A DNA stretch of 39,988 nucleotides from Kitasatospora humi. Its GTDB lineage: Bacteria; Actinomycetota; Actinomycetes; Streptomycetales; Streptomycetaceae. The notes beneath the pieces were generated by a model. That model had not been told where the DNA came from. It searched no databases and worked only from the letters and a program-made list of their open reading frames with translations. The stretch lies in contig NZ_JAJJPA010000056.1 of NCBI RefSeq assembly GCF_020907985.1, positions 1 to 39,988 on the forward strand. The letters are read 5' to 3'. Below are positions 23,261-31,649 of this stretch, one piece after another. Made by a program: the position numbers and the translations under genes. Numbering within the stretch: position 1 is the stretch's first letter; each line of letters begins with the position of its first letter.

Positions 23261-23640
23261 ATGCTCGCGGGCGTGGCGGTTATCGTCGCGTTGGCGGGCT
23301 GCGGTTCGGCGAGCAGGAAGGATCCGCAGGGGCCGCCCGCCGGACCGAGCACGACGGCCTCGGGTAGCGTGCCGACGGCGTCCCCTTCGGCGGCAGGCTC
23401 GGCGAGCCCGTCCGTGGCTGGGGTGGGCCCGGTTGCGCCGTCCTCAGCCGGGGCTGTCACGAGTACCGCGGCGCCCTCGGTTGCAGCCGCGGCGTCGCCT
23501 TCGGTCCGTCCGGGCCGACCACGGCCGCGCCCTCGCCCATTGCGTCGGTGCCGGAGCCGGTGTCGACCTTGCCGGGTGACGTGGAGAACCCGGTGGATCC
23601 GGTGCACCGGAGCGTGATGCCGACCCATCCGAGGAGCTGA
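23261..23640 (+). pseudogene. Small Ser/Ala/Pro-rich lipoprotein, apparently frameshifted
   Basis: ATG 23261 opens a lipoprotein signal (VAVIVALAGCGSAS, lipobox LAGC at about residues 11-14), then a disordered Ser, Pro, Ala and Val-rich linker. At about 23505 the frame turns into Arg-rich nonsense. Shifting the frame there continues the same style: GPTTAAPSPIASVPEPVST, then GDVENPVDPVHRSVMPTHPR to a stop at 23638-23640. The lipoprotein at 33905-34297 ends with the same ENPVDPVH motif, which shows the shifted frame is the true end. Either one base was lost or there is a sequencing error. No clear Shine-Dalgarno is seen. Confidence 0.7.
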
Positions 23641-23647
23641 CGTAGCG

Positions 23648-23681
23648 CTGGCCGGCCCGCTGGGCAGAGCGGGCCGGCCAG
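23648..23681. terminator. Bidirectional terminator
   Basis: A perfect 14-bp stem, CTGGCCGGCCCGCT (23648-23661) with AGCGGGCCGGCCAG (23668-23681), and a 6-base loop. It sits between the convergent ends at 23640 (+) and 23697 (-). Confidence 0.8.
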
Positions 23682-23696
23682 TTCAATGATGTGGCA

Positions 23697-25934
23697 TCAG
23701 TTCCTGACGGGCAGTGTGCTTCCTGCAGTCGGGTGGTTCGCCGTGCTGAACAGGACGGGGCCGGTGGTGGAGGGCGTGGTCCCGGAGTGCAGGGCGAGGC
23801 CGCCGGAGACGGTGTACAGGCCCTCGTTGAACGCCTGGCCGTTGGTGGGGGTCTTGCCGACGGCGAAGAGGGAGACGCTCTTGCCGTTGACGACCGAGGT
23901 GGAGATGTAGTCGCCGACCATGCTGCCCTGGGTGCTGCTGGCGACCTGGGCGAGCGACATGGGTCCGGCGACGGTCTGGGGGGTGCTCCAGGTGGCGCCT
24001 GCGTTGGTGGAGGAGATGAAGCCGACCTCCAGCTGGCAGGTGGACGTGGTGCAGTTGGCGTTCGGGTAGAAGTAGTAGTAGAGGCCGAGCTTGGCGGTGG
24101 CGCCCGAGGTGGTGTGGTCGATGCCGAAGCCGGGGATGAAGTGGTCCACGCTGCTGGTGGTGGCGTCGATCGGTACCCGGGTCACGGCCGACCAGCTGCT
24201 GCCGTTGCTGGAGGTCGAGTAGACGATGTCGTTGGAGGAGCAGCCGGAGCGGAAGCGGCAGTCCTGCCAGGCGACGTAGATGTTTCCGCTCGCGTCGATC
24301 TCGGCGGAGGGCAGGCCGCTGCCGTCACGCAGGCCGCCGGCGACGGTGTGCGAGGAGATGTTCGAGACCAGGACGCTGGAGTTCCAGGAGGCGCCGCCGT
24401 CGGTGGAGGTGAAGGCGCGGACCGAGGACCCGTCGGTGGAGAACGGGACGACCACGGTGCCGTTCGGCTGGACCAGGGGCTGGCCGCCGAGCCCCGAGTC
24501 GCCGCTGGCGGGCGAGGCCGGGGCGGACCAAGTGGACCCGCCGTCGGTGGAGGTCGACATGACCACGGCGTTGCCGGAGGAGGTGACGTCGACCTCGACG
24601 TAGCAGTTGCCGTAGTGCGGGCTGCTGGCCGTGTTGTCGCAGACGATCCATTCCTTGTCGTAGCCCTGGCCGTCGTTGCCGACCGCCATGACCGGGTTCT
24701 GCCAGGTCAGGCCGTCGGTGGAGCGGCTCACGCTGACGCCTGCGCCGTTGACGTTGGCGTCGATGACCAGGCCGGTGATCATCCAGGTGCCGTGCTTGGC
24801 GTCGTAGGCCACCGTCGGGTCCGAGACCCGGGCCCAACTGCCGCCGCCCTGGTAGGTGGTGATGCCGGGGAGCATGCCGTGCTGCCAGGTGGTGCCGCCG
24901 TCGGTGGAGGTGTTCCATCCGATGTCGGAGGCGCCGCCGTCGGTGAACCGGCCGACCTGGGAGGAGCCGACGATGGTGTTGCCGTAGGCGAAGGTGTCCG
25001 GCTCCAGCTCGGTGGCGTGCTGGCTGGTGCTGTTGGTGAAGGGGTCGCTGCTGACCTGGACCAGGCTCGGGCCGGTGCCGTTGACGGTGAGCGTGAAGCT
25101 TGCCGTGTGGGTGGCCGAGGTACCGGTGCCGGTCACGGTGATCGGGTAGCTGCCGGACGGGGTGCCGGCGGCGGTGCTCACGGTCAACGTGCTGGAGGCG
25201 CCTGCGGTGACCGAGGCCGGGTTGAACGAGGCCGTGGCGCCGGAGGGCAGGCCGGAGGCGGAGAGGCTGATGGTCTGCGCGGAGCCGGAGGTGACCGCGG
25301 TGGAGATGGTGGAGGTGGCTGAGCTGCCGGCGTTCACCGTGGCCGAGGCGGGGCTGTCGGTGAGGGAGAAGTCGTTGGCCGCGGTGCCGCCGGTGAGGGT
25401 GACGTCGTCGTAGAGCGTGTAGGTCGGGTCACCCGGATAGTTGTCGTCCTTGCTGCTCAGCGTGAGCGTGTAGTTGTGCCCGGCGGTGAGCGCGCTGGTG
25501 ACCTGCTTCCAGCCGCCGCCCTGCGTGCAGGTCTTGGGTAGCACGGTGGCGGTGGTGTTGCTGGTGGTGTCCTTCAAGGTGGCGGTGGCCCAGTCGTAGG
25601 TGACTGTGTCGGGGCAGAACACGTCGTACCAGAAGCCCAGTTGCGGGCTTCCGGTCGGGGCGGTGAAGGACTGGCTGATCGAGGAGGTGCCGTTGGTCGG
25701 CGCGGCGCCTCCGACCTGGGCAGCGTAACTGCCGCTGTGCGGACCGCTGGTGGTGACCGAGGTGGTGCCGGCCGTGGTCCAGCCGGTGAGGCCGCCGGAC
25801 TCGAAGCCACCATTGGCGATCGAGGTGGCGGCCACGGCTGGGGTGGCCGTCGCGGCGACGCCGGCGGTGATCAGTGCCGCCGACGCGGCGGCGGCGAGGG
25901 CGCGCCGCCAGATGTGGGGGAAGAGCCGTCTCAT
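23697..25934 (-). CDS. Secreted BNR-repeat (sialidase-like propeller) protein
   Basis: A 745-residue exported protein starting at ATG 25934, with AGGAG upstream. The signal peptide is at 1-35 (RRLFPHIWRRALAAAASAAL, cleavage near PAVAA). Next is a galactose-binding-like module (NGGFESGGLTGWTTAGTT, residues 38-180). Then comes an Ig-like Ser/Thr-rich domain (about 185-280, NDFSLTDSPASATVNAG to SFTLTVNGTG). Last is a propeller with repeated Asp-box sequences (STDGGTTW, STDGGSTW, STDGGASW, STNAGATW). It resembles exo-alpha-sialidases and related glycan-active proteins, but I cannot confirm the catalytic Arg triad and Tyr, so activity is open. No LPxTG anchor. The gene ends at a strong terminator and stands alone. 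Confidence 0.88.
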   Translation of the reverse strand: MRRLFPHIWRRALAAAASAALITAGVAATATPAVAATSIANGGFESGGLTGWTTAGTTSVTTSGPHSGSYAAQVGGAAPTNGTSSISQSFTAPTGSPQLGFWYDVFCPDTVTYDWATATLKDTTSNTTATVLPKTCTQGGGWKQVTSALTAGHNYTLTLSSKDDNYPGDPTYTLYDDVTLTGGTAANDFSLTDSPASATVNAGSSATSTISTAVTSGSAQTISLSASGLPSGATASFNPASVTAGASSTLTVSTAAGTPSGSYPITVTGTGTSATHTASFTLTVNGTGPSLVQVSSDPFTNSTSQHATELEPDTFAYGNTIVGSSQVGRFTDGGASDIGWNTSTDGGTTWQHGMLPGITTYQGGGSWARVSDPTVAYDAKHGTWMITGLVIDANVNGAGVSVSRSTDGLTWQNPVMAVGNDGQGYDKEWIVCDNTASSPHYGNCYVEVDVTSSGNAVVMSTSTDGGSTWSAPASPASGDSGLGGQPLVQPNGTVVVPFSTDGSSVRAFTSTDGGASWNSSVLVSNISSHTVAGGLRDGSGLPSAEIDASGNIYVAWQDCRFRSGCSSNDIVYSTSSNGSSWSAVTRVPIDATTSSVDHFIPGFGIDHTTSGATAKLGLYYYFYPNANCTTSTCQLEVGFISSTNAGATWSTPQTVAGPMSLAQVASSTQGSMVGDYISTSVVNGKSVSLFAVGKTPTNGQAFNEGLYTVSGGLALHSGTTPSTTGPVLFSTANHPTAGSTLPVRN

Positions 25935-26211
25935 CCAGGACTCCTGAGTTGCGGCCGGGCGTGGGGCCCGGCGCCACCGATATGGGGGTGGTGGTGCGGG
26001 AGTTGCGCTGGTACGGGTCTCGCGGGAGGAGCGGTGCGGGCCGCCGATGGGAGCGGCGGCCCGTACGTGGGGAGGGCTGGGCGCGGATGCACCGGGTTGG
26101 CAACTCGGAAGTCTGGCCCGGGACATGACACCGCACAAGATGTGCGACGACATCTACGTGGTAGAAACGCGGGTGTTACGCAGTGCAATCGGGTTGATGT
26201 GGACGCAGCCT
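25935..26211. other. Intergenic region upstream of the BNR protein
   Basis: About 280 bases without a convincing gene. It should hold the promoter of the gene starting at 25934. GC-rich open frames on both strands here have no Shine-Dalgarno or family resemblance. An AT-richer patch near 26130-26200 (ACAAGATGTGCGACGACATC) may contain promoter elements. Confidence 0.4.
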
Positions 26212-26253
26212 GGCCTCGGTGCCGGTACCGGGACGGGTAGCGACACCGAGGCC
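26212..26253 (-). terminator. Hairpin downstream of the PT-linker protein gene
   Basis: GGCCTCGGTG (26212-26221) pairs with CACCGAGGCC (26244-26253), a 10-bp perfect stem with a 22-base loop. It starts 8 bases after the stop of the leftward gene ending at 26261. Confidence 0.6.
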
Positions 26254-26260
26254 GGCTCGG

Positions 26261-27511
26261 TCAGGAGACGGTGACGGCGGTGTCGTCGATGACGAAGGAG
26301 GTCTGCTTCTGCGAGTCCTCGGTGCCGGTGAACTTGAGCGTGACTGCTTGCCCCTTGTAGGGGGAGAGGTCGAAGCTGTGCTGGGTGTAGCCGGTGGCGG
26401 CGTTGAGGTTGGAGTAGGTCGCCAGGGTGGTCAGGACGGTGCCGGAGCTGTTCAGGACCTGAACCTTGAGGGTGTCGTAGGCCGTGGTGGTCGAGGTCTC
26501 GGCGGTGTCGACGTGCAGCCAGAAGCTGAGCGAGTAGCTGCTGCAGCCGGCCGGCAGGGTGACGGGCTGGGAGAGGGTGTCGGTGGTGGCCGTGCCGTAG
26601 CCGTCCAGCCAGGCGTCCCAGGAGCCGGAGTGCGGCGGTTCGCTGGAGCTGTTGTTGAGCACGCCGGAGCTGGCGGTCCAGGGTGCGGCCGTACCGGTCT
26701 CGAAGCCGGGGTTGCCCAGGAGTTGGGCGGGCGTGCAGGTGCCGGTGGGGGTGGGTGAGGGCGTCGGGGTCGGGGACGGCGTGGGCGTCGGGGTCGGGGT
26801 CGGGGATGGTGTGGGCGTCGGGGTCGGGGTCGGGGATGGTGTGGGCGTGGGTGTTCCGGAGCCGAACTGGATGTCCAGGACGGCGTGCAGCTCGATGCCG
26901 TTGGGGGCGACTCCCGTCTGGCCGTGGAGGAAGTCGAAGAAGCCGACACCGGTGATGGTGACTGGTACGTTGGCGGTCTGGAAGCTGCCGGTGGGGGAGT
27001 ACTTGGCGTCGAACTCGGCGCGCGCGTTCTTGATGCCTGAGGTCAGCACGCTGCCGGTGCCGACGCAGGCCGGATCCGGGATTTCCGCGATCATCGTGTG
27101 ACCGGCGTTGTCGTCCAGCACCAGGTGGTAGTCCGAGTCGGCCTCCAGCTTGTACTGGTCCAGGGTGGCGCTGAGCTTGAAGACCGTGGTCTCGGTGGGC
27201 TGCACCCGGTTGTCGGCCGGCAGGGTGCTCGGCGTGGTGAGCGAGGTCAGGGTGGGGATCGTGGTCGCGGTGGTGGACTGCAGGTTGATCAGTGAGGCGT
27301 CCGCGTCGGTGCCGGTCTTCACCGCCCATCTCTCCACTCCGCAACTGCCGGTGGTGGAGTAGTGGTTGGCGGTGACCTCCTCGTGTTCTTCGGCGTCGGG
27401 GTGTTCGCTGTGCCGAGGCCCGGCGCTGACGGCGGTCATCGACGCTATGACGGCTACGGCGGCAGCTGCCAGGATTGCCAGCAGCTTCCGCCATCTCTTG
27501 TTGCTGTGCAC
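26261..27511 (-). CDS. Secreted protein with Pro-Thr linker and C-terminal carbohydrate-binding-like module
   Basis: A 416-residue protein. The start is GTG 27511, with GGGAG 6 bases upstream; the longer frame from 27631 has no site and non-secretory sequence. The signal peptide is NKRWRKLLAILAAAAVAVIA, with cleavage near TAVSA. The N-terminal domain of about 200 residues (from SCGVERWAVKTGTDAD) contains two Cys and is of unknown function. A PTPTPSPTPTP linker (about 245-290) follows, encoded by a 30-base tandem repeat. A galactose-binding-like domain (NPGFETGTAAPWTASSG to the end) shares the N-G/P-GFE-G start of the module in the BNR protein next door. Probably an extracellular polymer-binding protein; the N-terminal domain could be catalytic. 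Same strand as its neighbour but separated by a terminator. Confidence 0.85.
   Translation of the reverse strand: MHSNKRWRKLLAILAAAAVAVIASMTAVSAGPRHSEHPDAEEHEEVTANHYSTTGSCGVERWAVKTGTDADASLINLQSTTATTIPTLTSLTTPSTLPADNRVQPTETTVFKLSATLDQYKLEADSDYHLVLDDNAGHTMIAEIPDPACVGTGSVLTSGIKNARAEFDAKYSPTGSFQTANVPVTITGVGFFDFLHGQTGVAPNGIELHAVLDIQFGSGTPTPTPSPTPTPTPTPSPTPTPTPTPSPTPTPSPTPTGTCTPAQLLGNPGFETGTAAPWTASSGVLNNSSSEPPHSGSWDAWLDGYGTATTDTLSQPVTLPAGCSSYSLSFWLHVDTAETSTTTAYDTLKVQVLNSSGTVLTTLATYSNLNAATGYTQHSFDLSPYKGQAVTLKFTGTEDSQKQTSFVIDDTAVTVS
26751..26840. repeat. 30-base tandem repeat encoding the Pro-Thr linker
   Basis: Units 26781-26810 and 26811-26840 are identical, and 26751-26780 is a diverged copy. Each encodes about ten residues of PTPTPSPTPTP. 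Such exact repeats change length easily by slippage or recombination. Confidence 0.85.
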
Positions 27512-27869
27512 GTGCGGCTCCCGGTGTGGGGGATGGAGCCAGGGCCCGGGGGCGTGGGGCCGCCGGCTGGGGACTGCTGTGCTGTGCGAAGGAGCTGTCC
27601 TGCAGTGTCCCGCCCGAGAGTTGACGCGCATAGACCCGTGGCGTTAACGCTTGATGATGCTTTGCCAGCGGCGATAGGAGTCGAAGTAGCCGGTGTCGGT
27701 GGCGAGTTGGCCCCGGCGCAACGGTGATGGTGTGCGGCTCTGATGTGGGCCCTGAGGGCCGGTGAGGCGGAGGCCTCACAAGGCTGACGCGCCGTCATCA
27801 CCTGACGGGGTGCTCGGCCGGAGCAGCGTCTCCGACCGGGCACCCCGGTGCATCACGCGTGCAGGCGCG
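27512..27869. other. Intergenic region with a possible gene remnant
   Basis: Holds the promoter of the secreted protein starting at 27511. On the minus strand around 27645-27730 one frame reads LRRGQLATDTGYFDSYRRWQ then SIIKR and a stop. It looks like the last 25 residues of a lost gene, but I cannot name it. GCGTTAACGC (about 27641-27650) is a perfect palindrome overlapping that stop. Confidence 0.4.
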
Positions 27870-29087
27870 TCACGCGGCCCGGCGCCGTGCCAGGGGCAGG
27901 CCGATCTGGTCGCGGTAGGCGATCAGGGCGCGCGGGGCGTCCAGGGCGACCGCGCCGACCAGGATCTCGGTGCCGTGCTGGTCGGGACGGGTGTACCCGA
28001 GGACGTACCGGCCGGACTTCGGTGCACCGGTCAGCGGGACGGTCGCGGTCCCGAGGGCGGGCATGCCGGCGGACTGGATCCGCAGGCCGTGCTGGTGGGA
28101 CCAGAAGCGCGGCACGGGAGTGAACGGCGCGGCAGCGGTGGGCCCGGCCAGCAGGCTGTCGGCGGCGTGCTGGCCCATCTCGATGGCGTTGATCCAGTGC
28201 TCCACCCGGCGCGGCACCGCGTCGAAGCGCAGATTGGGCCAGGTGGCGGCGTCGCCGGCCGCGACGATGCCGTCCAGGGCTCGCCCGTCGGGGCCGATCA
28301 CGTGGCAGGTCGGGTCGCAGGAGACACCGTCTGCCAACTGGACCCCGGAGGCCTGCAGCCAGTCGGTGCGGGGCTCGGTGCCGACCGCGACCACCGCCGC
28401 GTCGGCCTTGAGGACGGTTCCGTCTGACAGGTGCAGGCGCAGCCCGCGCCCGGTCTCCTCCCACCGCGTCACGGTCGTGCCCAGGTGCAGGCGCACCCCG
28501 GCCTTGGCGTGCTGCTCGGTGACGGTGGCGGCGACGGTCGGGCCGAGCGGGCCGGTCAGCAGGGCCTCGCGCGGCTCGATCAGGCTGACCGTCAGCGCGC
28601 GGTCGCGCGCGGCGCAGGCGACCTCGCAGCCGATGAAGCCGCCGCCCACCACCACGACGTGCCGGGCTCGGCCCAATGCCGCGTCGAGGGCGCGGGCGTC
28701 ATCCAGGGTGCGTACGGTGTGCACCCTGCGGCCGAACGGGATGCCGCCGGGGCGGCGCGGGGTGGTGCCGGTGGCGATGACGAGGCCGTCGAAGTCCAGT
28801 CGGCGGCCGTCGCCCAGGTGCAGGGACCGCTGGTGGGGGTCGAGGGCGACGGCGCTGGTGCCCAGCACCCAGGTCGCGTCCACATCCCGATGGGCGGCCA
28901 GGCGGAGTTCGGCGGGCTGGCGCGTTCCGGCGAGGAGTTGCTTGGACAGCGGGGTGCGGTTGTAGGGGCGGCGAGGTTCGTCGCCGACGATGACGATCTC
29001 CCCCGTCCAGCCGCGTTCGCGCAGGCGCTCGGCCGCCGAGAGCGCCCCGAGTCCTGCCCCGGCGACGGCGATCCGTCCGCTGCTCAT
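27870..29087 (-). CDS. FAD/NAD(P)-dependent ferredoxin reductase
   Basis: A 405-residue flavoprotein of the ferredoxin/rubredoxin reductase (BenC, CamA, AIF-like) group, starting at ATG 29087 with GGGAGG upstream. The FAD fold is IAVAGAGLGALSAAERLRER near the N-terminus. PYNRTPLSKQLL is typical of the family. The NAD(P) fold is VVVVGGGFIGCEVACAARD, and the second FAD motif is GIVAAGDAATWPN. It overlaps the ferredoxin gene by ATGA. It should pass electrons from NAD(P)H to that ferredoxin and on to the membrane protein encoded next. No P450 gene is near, so the final acceptor is unclear. Confidence 0.92.
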   Translation of the reverse strand: MSSGRIAVAGAGLGALSAAERLRERGWTGEIVIVGDEPRRPYNRTPLSKQLLAGTRQPAELRLAAHRDVDATWVLGTSAVALDPHQRSLHLGDGRRLDFDGLVIATGTTPRRPGGIPFGRRVHTVRTLDDARALDAALGRARHVVVVGGGFIGCEVACAARDRALTVSLIEPREALLTGPLGPTVAATVTEQHAKAGVRLHLGTTVTRWEETGRGLRLHLSDGTVLKADAAVVAVGTEPRTDWLQASGVQLADGVSCDPTCHVIGPDGRALDGIVAAGDAATWPNLRFDAVPRRVEHWINAIEMGQHAADSLLAGPTAAAPFTPVPRFWSHQHGLRIQSAGMPALGTATVPLTGAPKSGRYVLGYTRPDQHGTEILVGAVALDAPRALIAYRDQIGLPLARRRAA

Positions 29088-29362
29088 CGTGCCTCCCGCA
29101 GGGTGATGGCCTGCATCGGGCAGACGCGGGCGGCCTGCCGCACGGCCGGGCCGTCGGCGGCCTTCGGGTTGGCGTCGTAGCGCAGTCGGCCGTCCGGGCC
29201 GAGGTCGAAGACGGTAGGGGCTTCCTGCTGGCACAGGCCGAACAGCTCGCAGTGGTTGTTGTCGATGCTGACCTTCAACCGCTCCGGCTCGCCGACCGGC
29301 CGCGGCAACACCGGGGCGGCGAAGCCCACCGGGGCGTGGGCCTCCTGAACGTGCTCGGGCAT
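29084..29362 (-). CDS. Ferredoxin, three-Cys (3Fe-4S-type) form
   Basis: A 92-residue ferredoxin starting at ATG 29362. Ligands are Cys38 and Cys44 (NHCELFGLC) and Cys81 (ARVCPMQAI): Cys-x5-Cys...Cys-Pro, the pattern of single-cluster 3Fe-4S ferredoxins that serve P450s. The first 25 residues are a Pro- and Ala-rich extension not usual in this family. It sits between a membrane cytochrome-like gene and a ferredoxin reductase, with 4 bases separating it from the former and an overlap with the latter. Confidence 0.92.
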   Translation of the reverse strand: MPEHVQEAHAPVGFAAPVLPRPVGEPERLKVSIDNNHCELFGLCQQEAPTVFDLGPDGRLRYDANPKAADGPAVRQAARVCPMQAITLREAR

Positions 29363-29366
29363 CGCG

Positions 29367-30044
29367 TCAGACCTCCTGCGGCGCGATGCGGGCGGCGACG
29401 GCGGTGGTCGCGGGCAGCAGACGCAGGATGAACAGCAGGATCGGGGCGCCGGCGATGCCGCACACGAACATGCCCATCAGGCCGAGCGCCTGGACCTCGG
29501 CAGAGGCGGTGACCACGTGCAGCAGGGAGAGGCCGAAGGACGGGTAGGCGAGGTAGTGGACGATGTGCCAACGGCGGTAGCCGAGCAGCTTCTGCACCCA
29601 GATCGACACCGCGACGGCCAGGCCGAGTTCGAGGCCGATGATGCCCCAGGCGACATCGGACTGCCCGCCGGCGACGAACGGCACCGCCATGTTGACGTAG
29701 GTGAAGTGCACGCCGGTCTGGAAGACGTAGGCCAGGGCGTGGATGCAGCCGAACGACAGGCAGATGACCGCGAGCATCATGTGCCCGCCGTACAGGGTCT
29801 GCCGCTTGACGGACCGCTTGGCCCAGCCAGTGGTGGTCAGCACGCCGAAGCACACCGCCAGCGCCATCAGCCCGTAGGAGAAGTACCCGGCCAGGGTGGC
29901 GATGTGGCGCACACCCTGGTCGTACTCGTTGTACGTGCCCTCGGCGAGGGTGGCGGCATGGGCCGGTGCCGCCGCTGTCAGGGCGGCCACCACGGGCAGG
30001 GCGAGCGCGGCGACCAGCGCCGGGCGGGAAAGGGGGGTCGACAA
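29367..30044 (-). CDS. Membrane ferric-reductase-like/cytochrome b-like protein
   Basis: A 225-residue protein starting at TTG 30044, with AAGGAG 6 bases upstream. An N-terminal hydrophobic segment (LVAALALPVVAALTAAAPAH) looks like a signal peptide ending near HAA. About five to six helices follow, with histidines suited to bind haem: YGGHMMLAVI, GCIHALAYV, WHIVHYLAYPSFGLSLLHVV. The YLAYPSFGLSLLH layout is like ferric-reductase-like transmembrane domains. The FAD/NAD half is absent from the chain but supplied by the two downstream genes. A three-part electron chain to an outside acceptor (metal, quinone or oxygen) is a reasonable inference. Divergent from the BlaI gene, whose operators overlap this promoter. 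Confidence 0.84.
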   Translation of the reverse strand: MSTPLSRPALVAALALPVVAALTAAAPAHAATLAEGTYNEYDQGVRHIATLAGYFSYGLMALAVCFGVLTTTGWAKRSVKRQTLYGGHMMLAVICLSFGCIHALAYVFQTGVHFTYVNMAVPFVAGGQSDVAWGIIGLELGLAVAVSIWVQKLLGYRRWHIVHYLAYPSFGLSLLHVVTASAEVQALGLMGMFVCGIAGAPILLFILRLLPATTAVAARIAPQEV

Positions 30045-30116
30045 GCGGAACTCCTTGCACCAGCGCCGCACGAGGGCGCGACAGGTCGGTTCGCCGGGCG
30101 TCGGTCAGCCAGCGAA

Positions 30117-30194
30117 CTCCTACGACGCGTAAGACTAGCGGCCGGTTCGGAGCTCCTACGGTCGGGCCGGGTAAAGTCTTACCCTCCGTAGGAG
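30117..30194. promoter_or_regulatory. Paired BlaI-type operators between the redox operon and blaI
   Basis: CTCCTACG...GTAAGACT (30117-30136) recurs inverted as AGTCTTAC...CGTAGGAG (30175-30194), with 17 of 20 positions matching. Each copy contains a CCTACG/CGTAA-type dyad. A further partial CTCCTACGG is at 30153-30161. The sites flank both divergent promoters, so one repressor could control both operons. Confidence 0.65.
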
Positions 30195-30219
30195 AACTGG
30201 GATACGGGAGGCGAACCGG

Positions 30220-30591
30220 ATGACGGGCGAGGGCCGCGTGCAGCGGGAGAGCGGCGCACTGGAGGCCGAGGTCATGACCGTGCTCTGGCAGGCCAACGCC
30301 CCGATGGCGGCTGGCCAGGTCCACGAGGCGATCGGCGATGCGGAGCTGTCCTACAAGACGGTACTGACCGTGCTGGCCCGGCTGCATGCCAAGGGCCAGT
30401 TGGAGCGCGAGCGGGCTGGCCGCGCCCACGCGTACGCCCCTTGCCAGGATGCCGCCGCGGCGGCGGCCGAGAAGATGACCGCCGCCCTGACCGGCATCGG
30501 TGACCGCACCGCGGTGCTGCAGCGGTTCGTCGACGCGCTCGACCCCGATGCCGAAGCGGCACTGCGCGCGCTGCTGGATGCCCGCGACTGA
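30220..30591 (+). CDS. blaI: BlaI/MecI/CopY-family repressor
   Basis: A 123-residue winged-helix repressor starting at ATG 30220 with GGGAGG upstream. SGALEAEVMTVLWQANAPMA and LSYKTVLTVLARLHAKGQLE are the recognition core; the tail ends FVDALDPDAEAALRALLDAR for dimerisation. Members are inactivated by cleavage through an M56 partner, here the next gene. No beta-lactamase is near. The shared operator suggests it represses itself, the protease gene and perhaps the redox operon. Confidence 0.93.
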   Translation: MTGEGRVQRESGALEAEVMTVLWQANAPMAAGQVHEAIGDAELSYKTVLTVLARLHAKGQLERERAGRAHAYAPCQDAAAAAAEKMTAALTGIGDRTAVLQRFVDALDPDAEAALRALLDARD

Positions 30592-30613
30592 CCGGGAAGG
30601 ACCCGCTCGGCCC

Positions 30614-31516
30614 GTGTACGTCACCGTCTACCTGCTCCTGCTGGCGCCCGGCCTGCTGGCCGCGCTCGGCCCCGCCCTGACCCGGCACCTCGCGCCGGCC
30701 GCCGCCGTCCGCGCCCTGACCGCGCTGGCGATCCTGGCCTCTGCCTCGACCGCGTGGGGGCTGGCGGTCCTCGCGATCGGCGGACTCGCCCGCACGGGCG
30801 AGGTCCAGGCATACGCCAAGAGCGACCCGGCGGCACTGGCCGCCGCTGACCCGGTCCCGCGGACCCTCGGCGCCCTGGCCGCCGCCCTACTGGTGATCGC
30901 GCTGGTCCGGTTCACCCGCGCCGCCTGGCGCCGACAGCGCGATGTCCGCGCCCTCACTCCGCTGCGGGACCTTCCCGCCGCCGGCGACCTGATCGTCCTG
31001 GACACCGAGAACCCGGACGCCTACGCGCTGCCCGGCCGCGCCGGGCGGATCGTGGTGACTAGCGGCATGCTGCGGGCCTTGCCCCATGACGAATGCCAGG
31101 TCATGCTCGCCCACGAACGCGCCCACCTGCGCCACCGCCACGATCTCTACGCAGCCGCCACCGTGTTGGCTGCCGCGTTCAACCCGCTGCTCGGCAGGGT
31201 CCGGGAGTCCGCCGCGCTGCAGATCGAACGCTGGGCCGACGAAGACGCGGCCGCCCAGGCGGGTAGCCGACACCTGGCCGCCCGGTCGCTGGCCCGGGCC
31301 GCTCTTGCCACCACCGGCCGGGCCGGCGGGCTTCGCGGTTCGCTCGCCTACCTGCGCCACCAGGTCACGGCCCGCGTCGCCGCCTTGCAGGCCGCCAGTC
31401 CTGCCAGCTGCTGGAGTGCCGCCTGGCCCGCGCTCGTGCTCGTGCTGCTGACCACCCTCGCCCTCGCCGACACCACCGGCGCGCTCGGGCGCTTCCTGGA
31501 GGTCCTCCACCCGTGA
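30614..31516 (+). CDS. M56-family membrane metalloprotease (BlaR1/MecR1 relative)
   Basis: A 300-residue membrane protein starting at GTG 30614, with GGAAGGA about 13 bases upstream. N-terminal helices include VYLLLLAPGLLAALGPAL and a segment around residues 85-100. The cytoplasmic zinc protease core is LAHERAHLRHRHD, HExxH at about residues 167-171, with a downstream Glu in ERWADEDAA. A last helix lies near 275-290. The C-terminal beta-lactam sensor domain of BlaR1 is absent, as in most actinobacterial M56 proteins, so the signal is unknown. It presumably cleaves the BlaI partner. Confidence 0.9.
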   Translation: MYVTVYLLLLAPGLLAALGPALTRHLAPAAAVRALTALAILASASTAWGLAVLAIGGLARTGEVQAYAKSDPAALAAADPVPRTLGALAAALLVIALVRFTRAAWRRQRDVRALTPLRDLPAAGDLIVLDTENPDAYALPGRAGRIVVTSGMLRALPHDECQVMLAHERAHLRHRHDLYAAATVLAAAFNPLLGRVRESAALQIERWADEDAAAQAGSRHLAARSLARAALATTGRAGGLRGSLAYLRHQVTARVAALQAASPASCWSAAWPALVLVLLTTLALADTTGALGRFLEVLHP

Positions 31517-31649
31517 CCGCGGAGCAGGCCCGCGGCCAGGCACGCAGGGGCGGGCACGTCATCGGTTCCCGGAGCGGGTAGCACGTTTTGACCCGCGGAT
31601 TCTCTCAGCGAGATGGGCGGGATGCTCTTTTCCGCCTGGTGGGCGGCAC

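Noticed and set aside
26751..26840. CRISPR-like array
   Set aside because: The repeats are directly tandem without spacers and encode a Pro-Thr linker.
30220..31516. Beta-lactam resistance system
   Set aside because: BlaI and an M56 protease are present, but there is no beta-lactamase or penicillin-binding protein, and the protease lacks the sensor domain.
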